A stretch of DNA of 64,000 nt, taken from a virus. The stretch spans positions 1-64,000 of the IMG/VR virus record IMGVR_UViG_3300032236_000195. One strand, 5' to 3'. Position 1 is the first letter of the stretch; each line of letters opens with the position of its first letter. Both the position numbers and the translations under genes were made by a program. Below are positions 16,425-26,100 of this stretch, in pieces. Under the pieces are notes generated by a model. It searched no databases, had not been told where the DNA came from, and was given only the letters and a program-made list of their open reading frames with translations.

Positions 16425-16926
16425 CTTTAATCCAGCGTTTGAGAAGATGATCCATGATGAAGGTGGATTTAAATTGACCGATATTCCGGGCGACCGGGGA
16501 GGTATGACTTATGCAGGAATCGCAAGAAAACCAAACCCCCAGTGGGCAGGATGGGCTTTCGTTGACAAAGAGGATTGGGGATCGGCTACGCCGCTGGTTC
16601 GTGAGTTTTATAAAACTAACTTCTGGGACCGCATCCGAGGTGACGATCTTACAATCCAGCCTATTGCAGAAACGATATTCAATTTCAGCGTTAACACGGG
16701 AATTGGCGTCGCGGTCAAACTCGCCCAACTCATCGTCGGAGTCACCCCAGACGGTGCCATCGGACAAAAAACCGTCGAACGGCTAAACATTTGTACGGCA
16801 GAAAACTTCCTACCTTCCTACGCTTTGGCAAAAATTAGCCGCTACGCCCAAATTTGCAACAAAGACCGGTCGCAGTCTAAATTTTTGTTAGGCTGGATAA
16901 ACCGTACACTGGCTGGACTCAAGTAA
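16417..16926 (+). CDS. Endolysin, GH108-type muramidase (169 aa)
   Basis: The N-terminal domain has the glycoside hydrolase 108 signature: HDEGGFKLTDIPGDRGGMTY, where E15 in EGG is the expected catalytic glutamate, followed by AGI. The C-terminal part (IGVAVKLAQLIVGVTPDGAI, then GQKTVERL) matches the PG_binding_3 domain that accompanies GH108. It would cleave peptidoglycan at lysis. No signal peptide is seen, so release needs a holin. The gene overlaps the short membrane gene before it and the 3TM holin after it. Confidence 0.9.
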   Translation: MADFNPAFEKMIHDEGGFKLTDIPGDRGGMTYAGIARKPNPQWAGWAFVDKEDWGSATPLVREFYKTNFWDRIRGDDLTIQPIAETIFNFSVNTGIGVAVKLAQLIVGVTPDGAIGQKTVERLNICTAENFLPSYALAKISRYAQICNKDRSQSKFLLGWINRTLAGLK

Positions 16927-17363
16927 TGGATTTACTGGGAATTGGGAGCATCATTGAGGGCGTGGGTAAGGTTGCCGGTGACCTCATTACCACCGATAAA
17001 GAGAAACTCCAGATGGCGCTGGAGGATCGGAAACTGGACTTGGAAGAAAAGAAAATCGACCAAGCCACCGATCTCGCGCAGGTGGATATCAATAAAATCG
17101 AAGCAGCAAATCCTAGCGTATTTGTCTCTGGTTGGCGTCCTGCTGTGGGTTGGGTTGGGGTTATTGGCCTCGCTTATCAATTCCTCGGCTACCCCCTGAT
17201 GCAATGGATATGGGCTTTTGGTCAAGGATATGACATAATCCCCAAAGGATTGAACCCTCCCCCGGATCTGGAGACTGACCAGTTGATGACTTTGCTCGCT
17301 GGTCTCCTTGGTTTTGGCGGTATGCGAAGCTTCGAGAAGCATAAGGGCGTTGCGAGTCAATAA
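16926..17363 (+). CDS. 3TM-type holin (145 aa)
   Basis: TAATG overlap with the endolysin. The pattern fits the 'holin of 3TMs' family first noted in gene-transfer agents: amphipathic N-terminus (LLGIGSIIEGVGKVAGDLI), a charged helix (residues about 25-60), the motif SGWRPAVGWVGVIGLAYQF, a second hydrophobic stretch, and a final LMTLLAGLLGFGGMRSFEK segment. It would form membrane lesions releasing the endolysin. The order endolysin then holin is common for this family. Confidence 0.85.
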   Translation: MDLLGIGSIIEGVGKVAGDLITTDKEKLQMALEDRKLDLEEKKIDQATDLAQVDINKIEAANPSVFVSGWRPAVGWVGVIGLAYQFLGYPLMQWIWAFGQGYDIIPKGLNPPPDLETDQLMTLLAGLLGFGGMRSFEKHKGVASQ

Positions 17364-19507
17364 TGCCACTCAAAAAACTTGTATTTAAGTCGGGGGTTAA
17401 CCGGGAAAATACTCGCTATACAAACGAGGGCGGCTACTACGAGTGTGACAAAATCCGGTTTCGCCAAGGTACGCCTGAGAAAATCGGCGGTTGGTTGCAG
17501 ATTTCGTCTGCCACCTTTTTAGGAGTATGCCGTTCTCTTTGGTCTTGGGTAACCCTTGGTGCTCAGACTTTGCTGGGCGTCGGCACAAACCTGAAGTTCT
17601 ACATTGAGAACGGTGGCACGTATTACGACATCACCCCCATCAGGCAAACAAACACCCTGACCAACCCGTTTGCTACGTCTACTGCTAGTAACTCTGGCGG
17701 CAACACGACGGTAACGATCACTGATGCAAACCATGGAGCAACAAACGGCTCCTACATAACTATCTACTACCCCGGCGCTGCGCCCACAGTGGGTGGAGTA
17801 ACTATTGCTCTCGGCCAGTATGTAATTACGTATTTGAGTTCTACTACCTATAGCATCACTCTTGCTGGTACTGCATCGTCTAGCACTACTGGTGGCGGTA
17901 CGGTCTACATTTCGTATCAAACCAACGTCGGCCCAGAATACGCAGTGCCTCTTGTGGGATGGGGCGCTAGTTCATGGGGTACGCCTCCAACATATTCTCC
18001 ACCTTCTATTGTAGGTACATGGGGGTACGGCGGTACTTCGTCAGGCATTCCATTGCAGATTTGGAACCAGATGAACTATGGACAAAATCTGATTTATGCC
18101 CCACGTGGATCGCCGCTTTATTATTGGGACGCCAATACCGGCTATCAAAATATTAACTTCACTGTCACTATTGCTAGCCCCGCTGTTTTTACTTTGGGTT
18201 ACGCACTTACTGCTGGAACCGCAGTAACTTTGACGACTGATGGCTATTTACCTACCGGATTAATTCCGGGAACGGTTTATTACGTTCTTAATCCAAGTGG
18301 GTCCACATGTAATTTGTCTGCTACCTATAATGGTACGGCAATTACCACTACTGGGACACAATCTGGTACTCACAAAATCGCTTCACGTGGTTATCCGATT
18401 TCCAGTATCGCTGGATCAGATGGTTATGCCCCGTTATATCAAAACGCGTTTACTGTTTCAGACATTAATCAATTTACGATTGTCTTTGGTACAAATAGTA
18501 TTGGGTCAACTACACTAGACCCGATGCAGATTCGTTGGTCAGATAAACAATCTTTGACCACTTGGTATCCTCAGCTCACAAACCAAGCAGGTGATACTCG
18601 GTTGTCACACGGGTCTAAGATCATTACAGTCATGCAGAACCGGCAAGAGATTGTGATATGGACAGATTCGTCTGTATATTCTATGCAGTACGTTGGGCCA
18701 CCTCTTGTTTGGCCTGTGCAACTTATTGGCGATAACATATCTATTGTTGGGGCAAACGCCACCGCTATCGCGTCCGGGGTTGTTTTCTGGATGGGGTACG
18801 ATAAGTTTTACAAATACGATGGTCGGATACAAACCCTTAGCTGCGACCTTCGTCAATATGTTTTTAATGACATAAACACGTCGCAGTACGACCAAATTTA
18901 CGCCAGCACAAACGAAGGCTTTAATGAGGTCTGGTGGTTCTATTGTTCTGGTACTAGCAATGTCATTGATAAATACGTCATCTATAACTATCTAGAGAAC
19001 GTCTGGTACTACGGCACGATGGGTCGCACAGCGTGGCTTGATAGCGGTTTGAACAATTATCCAATCGCTGCTACCTACTCTAAAAATCTAGTGTGGCATG
19101 AGAATGGTGTAGATGATTGCACCGATTCCCTGACTGGCGTAGCAATTGACTCTTACATTATTTCGTCAGAGTTTGATATCGACGACGGCCACAATTTTGG
19201 GTTTGTGTGGCGTATGGTCCCAGACATAAAATTTGTCGGATCTTCTGCTTCAGCGCCTCAAGTTACTATGAGTCTGTACCCTCTGCAAAACTCAGGGTCT
19301 GGGTACAATGACCCGTTGTCTGAAGGCGGTAATGCCTATGCTACGGTCACACGCACGGCTCAATATCCAATAGAAAAATTCACAGGTCAAATCTATACGC
19401 GTGTGCGTGGACGCCAGATGGCATTCAAGATTGAAGGCTACCAACTCGGTCTTCAATGGCAGCTTGGCTCTCCTCGAATCGACATCCGCAATGACGGGCG
19501 GCGTTGA
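17363..19507 (+). CDS. Putative tail nozzle / tubular protein (714 aa)
   Basis: TAATG overlap with the holin. The N-terminus (RENTRYTNEGGYYECDKIRF, then RQGTPEKIGGW) is strongly characteristic of a conserved podovirus virion protein. The length (about 700 residues), many Trp/Gly beta motifs (e.g. NRQEIVIWTDSSVYSMQYVG) and position resemble the beta-propeller tail nozzle proteins P22 gp10 and T7 gp12. Residues about 100-190 and 265-325 look like inserted beta modules. It likely forms the distal tail tube through which DNA is ejected. Exact homology would need profile searching. Confidence 0.65.
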   Translation: MPLKKLVFKSGVNRENTRYTNEGGYYECDKIRFRQGTPEKIGGWLQISSATFLGVCRSLWSWVTLGAQTLLGVGTNLKFYIENGGTYYDITPIRQTNTLTNPFATSTASNSGGNTTVTITDANHGATNGSYITIYYPGAAPTVGGVTIALGQYVITYLSSTTYSITLAGTASSSTTGGGTVYISYQTNVGPEYAVPLVGWGASSWGTPPTYSPPSIVGTWGYGGTSSGIPLQIWNQMNYGQNLIYAPRGSPLYYWDANTGYQNINFTVTIASPAVFTLGYALTAGTAVTLTTDGYLPTGLIPGTVYYVLNPSGSTCNLSATYNGTAITTTGTQSGTHKIASRGYPISSIAGSDGYAPLYQNAFTVSDINQFTIVFGTNSIGSTTLDPMQIRWSDKQSLTTWYPQLTNQAGDTRLSHGSKIITVMQNRQEIVIWTDSSVYSMQYVGPPLVWPVQLIGDNISIVGANATAIASGVVFWMGYDKFYKYDGRIQTLSCDLRQYVFNDINTSQYDQIYASTNEGFNEVWWFYCSGTSNVIDKYVIYNYLENVWYYGTMGRTAWLDSGLNNYPIAATYSKNLVWHENGVDDCTDSLTGVAIDSYIISSEFDIDDGHNFGFVWRMVPDIKFVGSSASAPQVTMSLYPLQNSGSGYNDPLSEGGNAYATVTRTAQYPIEKFTGQIYTRVRGRQMAFKIEGYQLGLQWQLGSPRIDIRNDGRR

Positions 19508-20598
19508 TGACAATCACTACTAAAACTGGACGGTTAGTTACCCCCCAGCCACCCCGCCTACCAGACGCGACTAAGGACTACGACGCAAGGTATATTGACC
19601 AACTTAATAATATTTTGAGGCTGTACTTTAATCAGCTACAGAATTTTAACCAAGCGTTTGTATCTAACACTGGCGGGGCGTTGTTGCAGTTCCCCAGTGG
19701 GTCTTTCCAAGACAACACCACCCAGCAGCCATCAGTTAACTATCCCACCCCGCTATCGTTTTCACAGGTTGATTATTCCAACCAAATTGTTCTGACCGAC
19801 ACAACTGCATCTTTTACCGGAGCAAGAACCGGAACCACGTTAACAGTATCTGCTATCACAGGGCAACTGTATGTAGGTTCACATTTGTTTGGGACGGGAT
19901 ACGAAACTGCGGTTGTGACTGCCTCTATTACGGCGAACGTAATGAACGTGACTGCGGTCACATCAGGCACAATGGTGGTTGGTGATTACTTAACAGGCAC
20001 AGGAATTCCAACCGGCGCAAGGGTTGCTTCGTTTCTTACTGGTAGCGGCGGTACTGGGACATACCAAATCAATTTGCCAGATGGGACTTCAATTACCGTT
20101 GCTTCGACTACTGTGACAGGATACGGTGTTTATATCGTTGACCAACTGACTGGTACGGCTGGAGCGGCGGGGACATACACAACCAGCACATCTGGGGCGT
20201 TGTCTTCTCGTGCTATGACATCTCGGGTTACATCAAGGATGACAGCATTAGTTGCCGGGACGTACAACTTTCAATGGTCTGGGCAGTTCTCCAATCTGGA
20301 CAACGCCACGCAAGATGCTTATGTTTGGTTGCGGATTAACGGCGCAGATTTAGTGGGTTCAACAGGCAAGCTAAGTCTTTTGGCGCGTAAAAGCGCTGGC
20401 GTACCAAGCACAAACATCATTGGTTGGAATTACTACGTTAACCTGAACGCAAACGATTACCTTGAGATCTTTGCCGTAGTAACTAACTCCGCACTTACAA
20501 TCGCAACGTACCCCAAAGCCACGGGTACGCCATTGGCCTACCCCTCAACTGCATCGGTTGTTGCAACCCTTGGCTTTGTCTCAGCACTTTACCCATGA
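19507..20598 (+). CDS. Virion structural protein with inserted beta module (363 aa)
   Basis: ATG 19507 overlaps the previous stop (TGATG). The N-terminus (KDYDARYIDQLNNILRLYFN, then QLQNFNQAF) is a helical motif common in phage proteins encoded next to the nozzle. Residues about 105-215 contain VTSGTMVVGDYLTGTGIPTG and related short beta repeats typical of tail surface modules. The C-terminal part (YNFQWSGQFSNLDNATQDAY) resembles a C1q/TNF-like jelly-roll tip seen in many structural proteins. Likely a tail-associated or fibre-base protein. Confidence 0.55.
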   Translation: MTITTKTGRLVTPQPPRLPDATKDYDARYIDQLNNILRLYFNQLQNFNQAFVSNTGGALLQFPSGSFQDNTTQQPSVNYPTPLSFSQVDYSNQIVLTDTTASFTGARTGTTLTVSAITGQLYVGSHLFGTGYETAVVTASITANVMNVTAVTSGTMVVGDYLTGTGIPTGARVASFLTGSGGTGTYQINLPDGTSITVASTTVTGYGVYIVDQLTGTAGAAGTYTTSTSGALSSRAMTSRVTSRMTALVAGTYNFQWSGQFSNLDNATQDAYVWLRINGADLVGSTGKLSLLARKSAGVPSTNIIGWNYYVNLNANDYLEIFAVVTNSALTIATYPKATGTPLAYPSTASVVATLGFVSALYP

Positions 20599-20930
20599 AA
20601 CAACGAATTGACCCCAACTACATCGAGTTTGCCGAGGTAGACGACATCTGGGTACGGGCGTATAGCGTAGCCAAGACTAATACTGTCATGTCCCAACATG
20701 TACACGCCCACGACCACATCACTTTGGTGTCGAGCGGATCAATCGAGGCGTGGCAAGACGGCGAAAGTATTGGTGTATTTAATGCACCATCTATTGTTAA
20801 AATACCTGCTGGTAAAAAGCACGCGTTCCTAGCATTGACGGATAACGTGGTTGTCTGTTGCTTACACAATCTTCGCGGCACAGATCTGGATCAGCCAGAA
20901 ACTAAAGAGGCTCAATCATGCCAATCCTAG
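20595..20930 (+). CDS. Cupin-fold protein (111 aa)
   Basis: ATGA overlap with the previous gene. The double-stranded beta-helix cupin pattern is clear: MSQHVHAHDHITLVSSGSIE, giving H35, H37, H39 and H41 as candidate metal ligands, then the second cupin motif IVKIPAGKKHAFLAL. Cupins of this size may be metal-dependent enzymes or simple ligand-binding proteins; no specific substrate can be named. It lies among structural genes, so it might be a virion component or modify one. Confidence 0.7.
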   Translation: MKQRIDPNYIEFAEVDDIWVRAYSVAKTNTVMSQHVHAHDHITLVSSGSIEAWQDGESIGVFNAPSIVKIPAGKKHAFLALTDNVVVCCLHNLRGTDLDQPETKEAQSCQS

Positions 20931-22768
20931 CAGTAGATGCATTTTTCTCTCTTGATGCTGCTGCCGAAGCTGCCTCCGCTGCTTCTTTACCTGAAGCCGC
21001 CGCCGCTGCTCTAACTGCTGGCGAAATAGGTGCGGGCGCTGGCGCTGGAGCAGGACTTAGCGCTATTCCGGCTGGAATGACTCAAGCACAAGCAGCAGCT
21101 ATGGCACAAGGCGCTGCCGCAGGTGGAGAAGGCGCTGCTGCTGGAATAAATGCACTTCAACAAGGGGCTATAACTTCCCCCGTTCCAACACCAGCTATTA
21201 CTAGCATTAACCCAACGACGGGCGTCCCCACTTCGTTTAGTCCAACTTTTGACCCCACATCTGGCGTCGGCACGCCGCCTCCTCCACCAATGCCCGCCGC
21301 GCCTCCCCCCGAATTAAGTCCGCGCGGTATTCCTCCTGCTTCTCCCGGCATTACTTCCGCGCCTTCTCCTGACCCGTACGCTCTATCTAAACCCCCCGTT
21401 GCTAGTCCTTATCTATCTAATCTAGGTGACACATATAGTTTTACTAAACCTTCAGTTGGTTTAGCGGACCAGTATGCTGCTAACGCCGGTAGGGGAACTT
21501 TTTCGGGTATGGCTGAAGCAGCGGCAGCGCCAGCAGAACCCAAATCTGCGTTTATGAGTGGTCTAGATAAAGCGATGGATTGGGCCGACGCACATCCTAA
21601 AACTGCCCTTGCCGGTGCGTATCTTGGTGCAAAAGTTACTGGACTGCTAAATCCAAACTATAACAACTTCAACAGTGCTCCGTACTCTGGCCCGTTGAGC
21701 AAATACAAGCTGTCTGAAAACTATCAGCCGGGAGTCGCTAACCCATCTCAGTTCCGCTATACCCCTCGCTACGCCGAAGGCGGCATCATGCAGATGGCTG
21801 GAGGGGGTGTTACGGCCAGTGGAAACCTGACTTTGAACGTACCTATTGATATGGGTGGGGGTCAGAACGACACGCAATCGACCCCAAACTTTGCATTTGG
21901 CGACGGAAATTCAGGCGCAAACACCGGATTCTTCGGGCAAAACAGTACCCAGACCGGTCAACCGTCGAACCCACAAGGTTCAACTAACGCCCCACAACCC
22001 TCTCAACAGGATGGGATCATGGGGCAACAGGGCGGCACTCCTGACCTGATGCAGTCTTTGCAGCAACTTAAACCAGAAGCCCAAGCAAATAATACTAACC
22101 AACAATCTGGCTCACAGCCCAACTCAATTAATGTTGGTGATAAACCGGACGTTGGCGAAATGAAAACATTTGCTAGCGGCGGGTCTACGGGTAATTTGTC
22201 CAGCACTTTGGACTACTACACCAAAATGATGGAAGGCGACTCCACGCCAAGAATCCCAGCCCAGCATCCTGAAGGCGTTGGTATCTTTAACGACAACGAC
22301 CCAGATACTCGTAACCTAGATGCATACTCTGCGGCGCGGGTCCGTCAAGCCAAAGCTAACAAACGTGCGTACGTAACTCCCCCGCAATCCCCGACTCCTC
22401 CTTCGATTGGTCAACTAAATCTTGGGGCGGCTAAAGATACTACCCAGTACCAAGAAGCAGCAAAGGGCGGTATCATGGGCGTCAGCGATCTCGGTGGTTA
22501 TGCCGCTGGTGGGAACCCACGTTTGTTGAAAGGGCCGGGGGATGGGATGTCAGATAACATTCCGGCAACGATTAATGGACGCCAACCGGCTCGGTTAGCT
22601 GATGGGGAATTTGTGATTCCAGCAGATGTGGTCTCCCATCTTGGGAATGGCTCAACAGAAGCAGGGGCAAAAATCCTTCATCAGATGATGACTAAAGTAC
22701 GTCATGATCGTACTGGCAACCCCCACCAAGGTAAACAGATTAATCCCAATAAGTACATGCCACGATGA
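20918..22768 (+). CDS. Ala/Gly/Pro-rich internal virion protein candidate (616 aa)
   Basis: Residues 10-90 are Ala/Gly-rich, about 85-180 are Pro-rich, and the middle is Gln/Asn/Ser-rich. The C-terminus has a conserved phage motif (GPGDGMSDNIPATINGRQPA, then RLADGEFVIPADVVSHLGNG) that I have seen in large podovirus virion proteins. Two GG motifs (AEGGIMQMAGGG and AKGGIMGVSDLGG) also recur in the next large gene. No enzymatic residues. Probably an internal or tail-associated virion protein. It overlaps the cupin gene by 13 bp and has GAGG upstream. Confidence 0.6.
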   Translation: MPILAVDAFFSLDAAAEAASAASLPEAAAAALTAGEIGAGAGAGAGLSAIPAGMTQAQAAAMAQGAAAGGEGAAAGINALQQGAITSPVPTPAITSINPTTGVPTSFSPTFDPTSGVGTPPPPPMPAAPPPELSPRGIPPASPGITSAPSPDPYALSKPPVASPYLSNLGDTYSFTKPSVGLADQYAANAGRGTFSGMAEAAAAPAEPKSAFMSGLDKAMDWADAHPKTALAGAYLGAKVTGLLNPNYNNFNSAPYSGPLSKYKLSENYQPGVANPSQFRYTPRYAEGGIMQMAGGGVTASGNLTLNVPIDMGGGQNDTQSTPNFAFGDGNSGANTGFFGQNSTQTGQPSNPQGSTNAPQPSQQDGIMGQQGGTPDLMQSLQQLKPEAQANNTNQQSGSQPNSINVGDKPDVGEMKTFASGGSTGNLSSTLDYYTKMMEGDSTPRIPAQHPEGVGIFNDNDPDTRNLDAYSAARVRQAKANKRAYVTPPQSPTPPSIGQLNLGAAKDTTQYQEAAKGGIMGVSDLGGYAAGGNPRLLKGPGDGMSDNIPATINGRQPARLADGEFVIPADVVSHLGNGSTEAGAKILHQMMTKVRHDRTGNPHQGKQINPNKYMPR

Positions 22769-23196
22769 TTCAAGTCTCAATGGTCCCTAAAGAGTTAATT
22801 AATACTTGCTGGGGAACTGTTGGGCCATTTCTTGATCGGGCGGCAAAGTATACTTACGGCAGATACACTGTAGAAGATATCTACAACGCAATAGTAGATT
22901 ACGATCATGATCTATGGGTTGCGTTTGAAGGTGATGTAATCAAAGGCGCAGTAGTCACAAATTTTATGAATTACCCAAAACGAAAAGTTTTATCTATGAC
23001 TTTTTGTGGCGGCATTGAACTGAGTAAATGGAAAGATCCTATGCTGGACTTGCTACGTCAGTACGCTAAAGACATGGGATGTGATGGGATCGAAGCCACC
23101 GCTCGTCGCGGATGGGCTAAAATATTTCAAAACGACGGGCATAAAAGCCTATGGGCAACATTTGAACTGCCCCTCGAAGGAGTAAATCATGGGTAA
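22765..23196 (+). CDS. GNAT-fold-like protein (143 aa)
   Basis: ATGA overlap with the preceding gene. The pattern DLWVAFEGDVIKGAVVTNFM, then KRKVLSMTFCGG and ARRGWAKIFQNDGHKSLWATF, resembles a divergent GNAT acetyltransferase fold found in a conserved phage family located between internal virion proteins. The canonical acetyl-CoA P-loop (Q/RxxGxG/A) is not obvious, so catalytic activity is doubtful. A structural or chaperone role near the ejection proteins is equally possible. Confidence 0.55.
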   Translation: MIQVSMVPKELINTCWGTVGPFLDRAAKYTYGRYTVEDIYNAIVDYDHDLWVAFEGDVIKGAVVTNFMNYPKRKVLSMTFCGGIELSKWKDPMLDLLRQYAKDMGCDGIEATARRGWAKIFQNDGHKSLWATFELPLEGVNHG

Positions 23197-26100
23197 GGGT
23201 GGCGGTGGCGGCGGTCAAACTCAATCGACGGTAACAAATACCAACGTACCCGAATACGCCCGTCCGTATGTGGAGTCAATGCTTGGCGCGACTCAAAATC
23301 AATTATTCAATACTTCTACTGACGCCCAAGGCAACACAGTATTAGGGTCACCCAAACCCTATCAAGCGTACGGTGGTACGTACGATCAAAATGGGAATAT
23401 GACTTCTTATGATCCCAGCGCGGCAGTCGCTGGGTTCAGTCCGTTGCAGCAACAGGCTCAGCAAGGTATTGCTGGTTTGCAAATGCCCGGACAATTTGAT
23501 GCCGCTAGCCAGTATACCGCTGACGCAATGCAGCGCGCCGCGAATGCCGGATACAATTCCGGCCAATTTACGATGGGTCAAGCGCAAGCTCCCGATGTAA
23601 ATTACTATCAAATGAACCAGCCCCAAGATATTCAGGGGCAGAACGCGCAGGGTGCAAATCTAGGAAATGCTCCTACTGCTTATGCAGACCAAATGCAGGC
23701 GGCGCAGCTTGGTTACGCTCCTGATATGCAAGGGCAAATTGGCTACGCTTCGCAGTTGGGCGACGCCGCGCAGATGCAAGCAGAACAAGCTGGAATTACT
23801 CAGCTTGGGAACGCGCCTACCTATCAAGGCCAGCAACTTGGTTATACACCGCAGAATGTTGGATATGACCGTGTAACTGCACCGCAACTGCGTGATCTGC
23901 AAATGCAGGCGGCGGGCAACGTAGGGACTCAATCATTTACGCAGCCGGGAACAGCCGATGCGTATATGTCCTCCTTCATGCAGAAGGCAATTGATCCGCA
24001 AATCCGGGAAGCTCAACGCCAAGCAGATATTGCTTCGACCAAACGCTCAGCCCAAATGGGTCAATTAGGCGCGTTCGGTGGATCACGTGAAGCGCTTGAA
24101 AATGCTGAAGCGGCAAGGAATACGGAGCAACTTAAATCCGACATTGAAGCCAAAGGTCTTCAGTCTGCGTACCAATCTGCACAAAGCCAATTTAACACTG
24201 AGCAACAGAACGCGCTTAACGCGGCGTTGGCTAACCAACAAGTCCAGCAACAGACTGGTGTTCAGAATCTTAGTGCGCTGCTCCAGACTCAGGGTCTTGG
24301 CGCACAGACTGGACTAACTGCACAACAGTTGAACCAAGCTGCCGGTATGCAGACGGGGCAGTTCAACCAGCAACAGCAGTACAACACTGCATTACAGAAC
24401 GCGCAGCTTGCTCAGCAACAGCAATTAGCCAACCAATCATTGCAAGGGCAGTACGGTCTGACTCAAGGTCAGATGAATCAGGCTGTTAATTTGCAGAACG
24501 CCGCGCAGCGCCAAGCAGCCAACGCCGCCAACCAAGGTGCATTGAATCAGTACGGGTTGCAGCAAGGTTCGATGAACCAGCAGATGGCAATGGCTAACCT
24601 TGCCAATCAGCAACAAGCAGCAGTAAACAACCAAGCTTTGCAAGGTCAGTACGGACTTCAGCAGGGTCAATTTAATCAAGCTGCAAATGCTGCTAACCAA
24701 CAAGCCAACAATCAAATTGCGTTGGCTAACCAAGCCTTGCAAGGTCAGTACGGGCTGACTCAAGGTCAGTTGGGGCAAGCTAACGCTCAGTTCAACGCTC
24801 AGCAAAACCAAGCAGCCAATCTTGCTAACCAGCAGATGGCATACAACACTGGGTTGCAGAACCTCCAAGCCAACCTTGGAGTGCAGCAGCTTGGCGCTGG
24901 GCAGAACTTGCAGGCTCAGCTAGCAAACCAACAGGCGATGTTGGCTAACCAACAGGCTATCGAGCAGTCTAGGCAATTTGGTGCCAATTACGGTCAACAG
25001 ATGAACGCCCAGCAGCTTGCTGCGGCGCAACAACTTGGTGGGCTAGGACAACAACAGCTAGCCGCCCAACAGGGAATCTACGGACTCCAGAACCAAGTTG
25101 GTGGTCAACAACAGCAGATGCAGCAGCAGATTATTAATCAGGCTATGCAGGACTACTCCAACACTCAGCAGTATCCGCTGATGCAGTTGGGAACGATGTC
25201 GAACATGCTGCGTGGTCTGCCTATGCAAGCTGCGACCACCAATATGTATCAGGCCGCGCCTAATGCCATCACTCAGGGTATTGGTGCAGTTGGTGCGTAC
25301 GGTGCGCTGAGCAATGCATTTGGTTCGCCTACTGGTAAAAAAGAAGGTGGTGTAATCAAAGCCGCGCAAGGCGGCATCATGTCCTACGATGTGGGCGGTG
25401 AGATTGAGAGCACGCTCAGCAAAATGGATGTGGATGAACTCAAGAAGTACGCCAAAGAATCTAACAGCCCAACAATTAAACAAATGGCTGCGCGTCTAAT
25501 CCAAGAGAAGATGCCAGTTCCGGGTATGGCGCGAGGCGGTATCCTTGCGTTTGCCAAATCTACCGAAGAAAACAATCAAAGTTTAGTTGATGCTTCTAAG
25601 TCTTTAGGCACGGAGGCAGGAAAAGATTTAGGTACTTTCCCAGACCCTACTTCTGCACTACAGTTTTTTGGGGTTAGCCCAGAGAGCAGCCTAAGTAAAG
25701 GACTGAAGAGCTACGTTGAGAATAGAAACAAGAATTTCAACAACCTTGTAAATCAAGGTATTGTGCTTGAAGGAAAACCAACCGCTCCTCCTACGCCAAC
25801 CCCTGCCGCTGCTCAACCAGCCCCGGCCCCGGTAACTCAACCCGCTCCCGCCGCACCACCTGTTGCGCCCACCGCTTCGGCTCCTGCTGGTATCGCTCCA
25901 CCCGCTCCAGCCCCTGCGCCTGTTGCTCGTCCTCCCGCTGGTCCCGCCCCTGCTGGTATTGCTCAAGCCGCCGCCGCTACGCCTCCTGCCCCCCGTCCTA
26001 CTGCCGGTATTCCAGCGCCGTCGATGCCAGCAGAAGGGCAGGATATCGCTCTTATCAGAAGAGAAGCCGAAGCCGCTAACACCGCCGCTGGTAAATCTTT

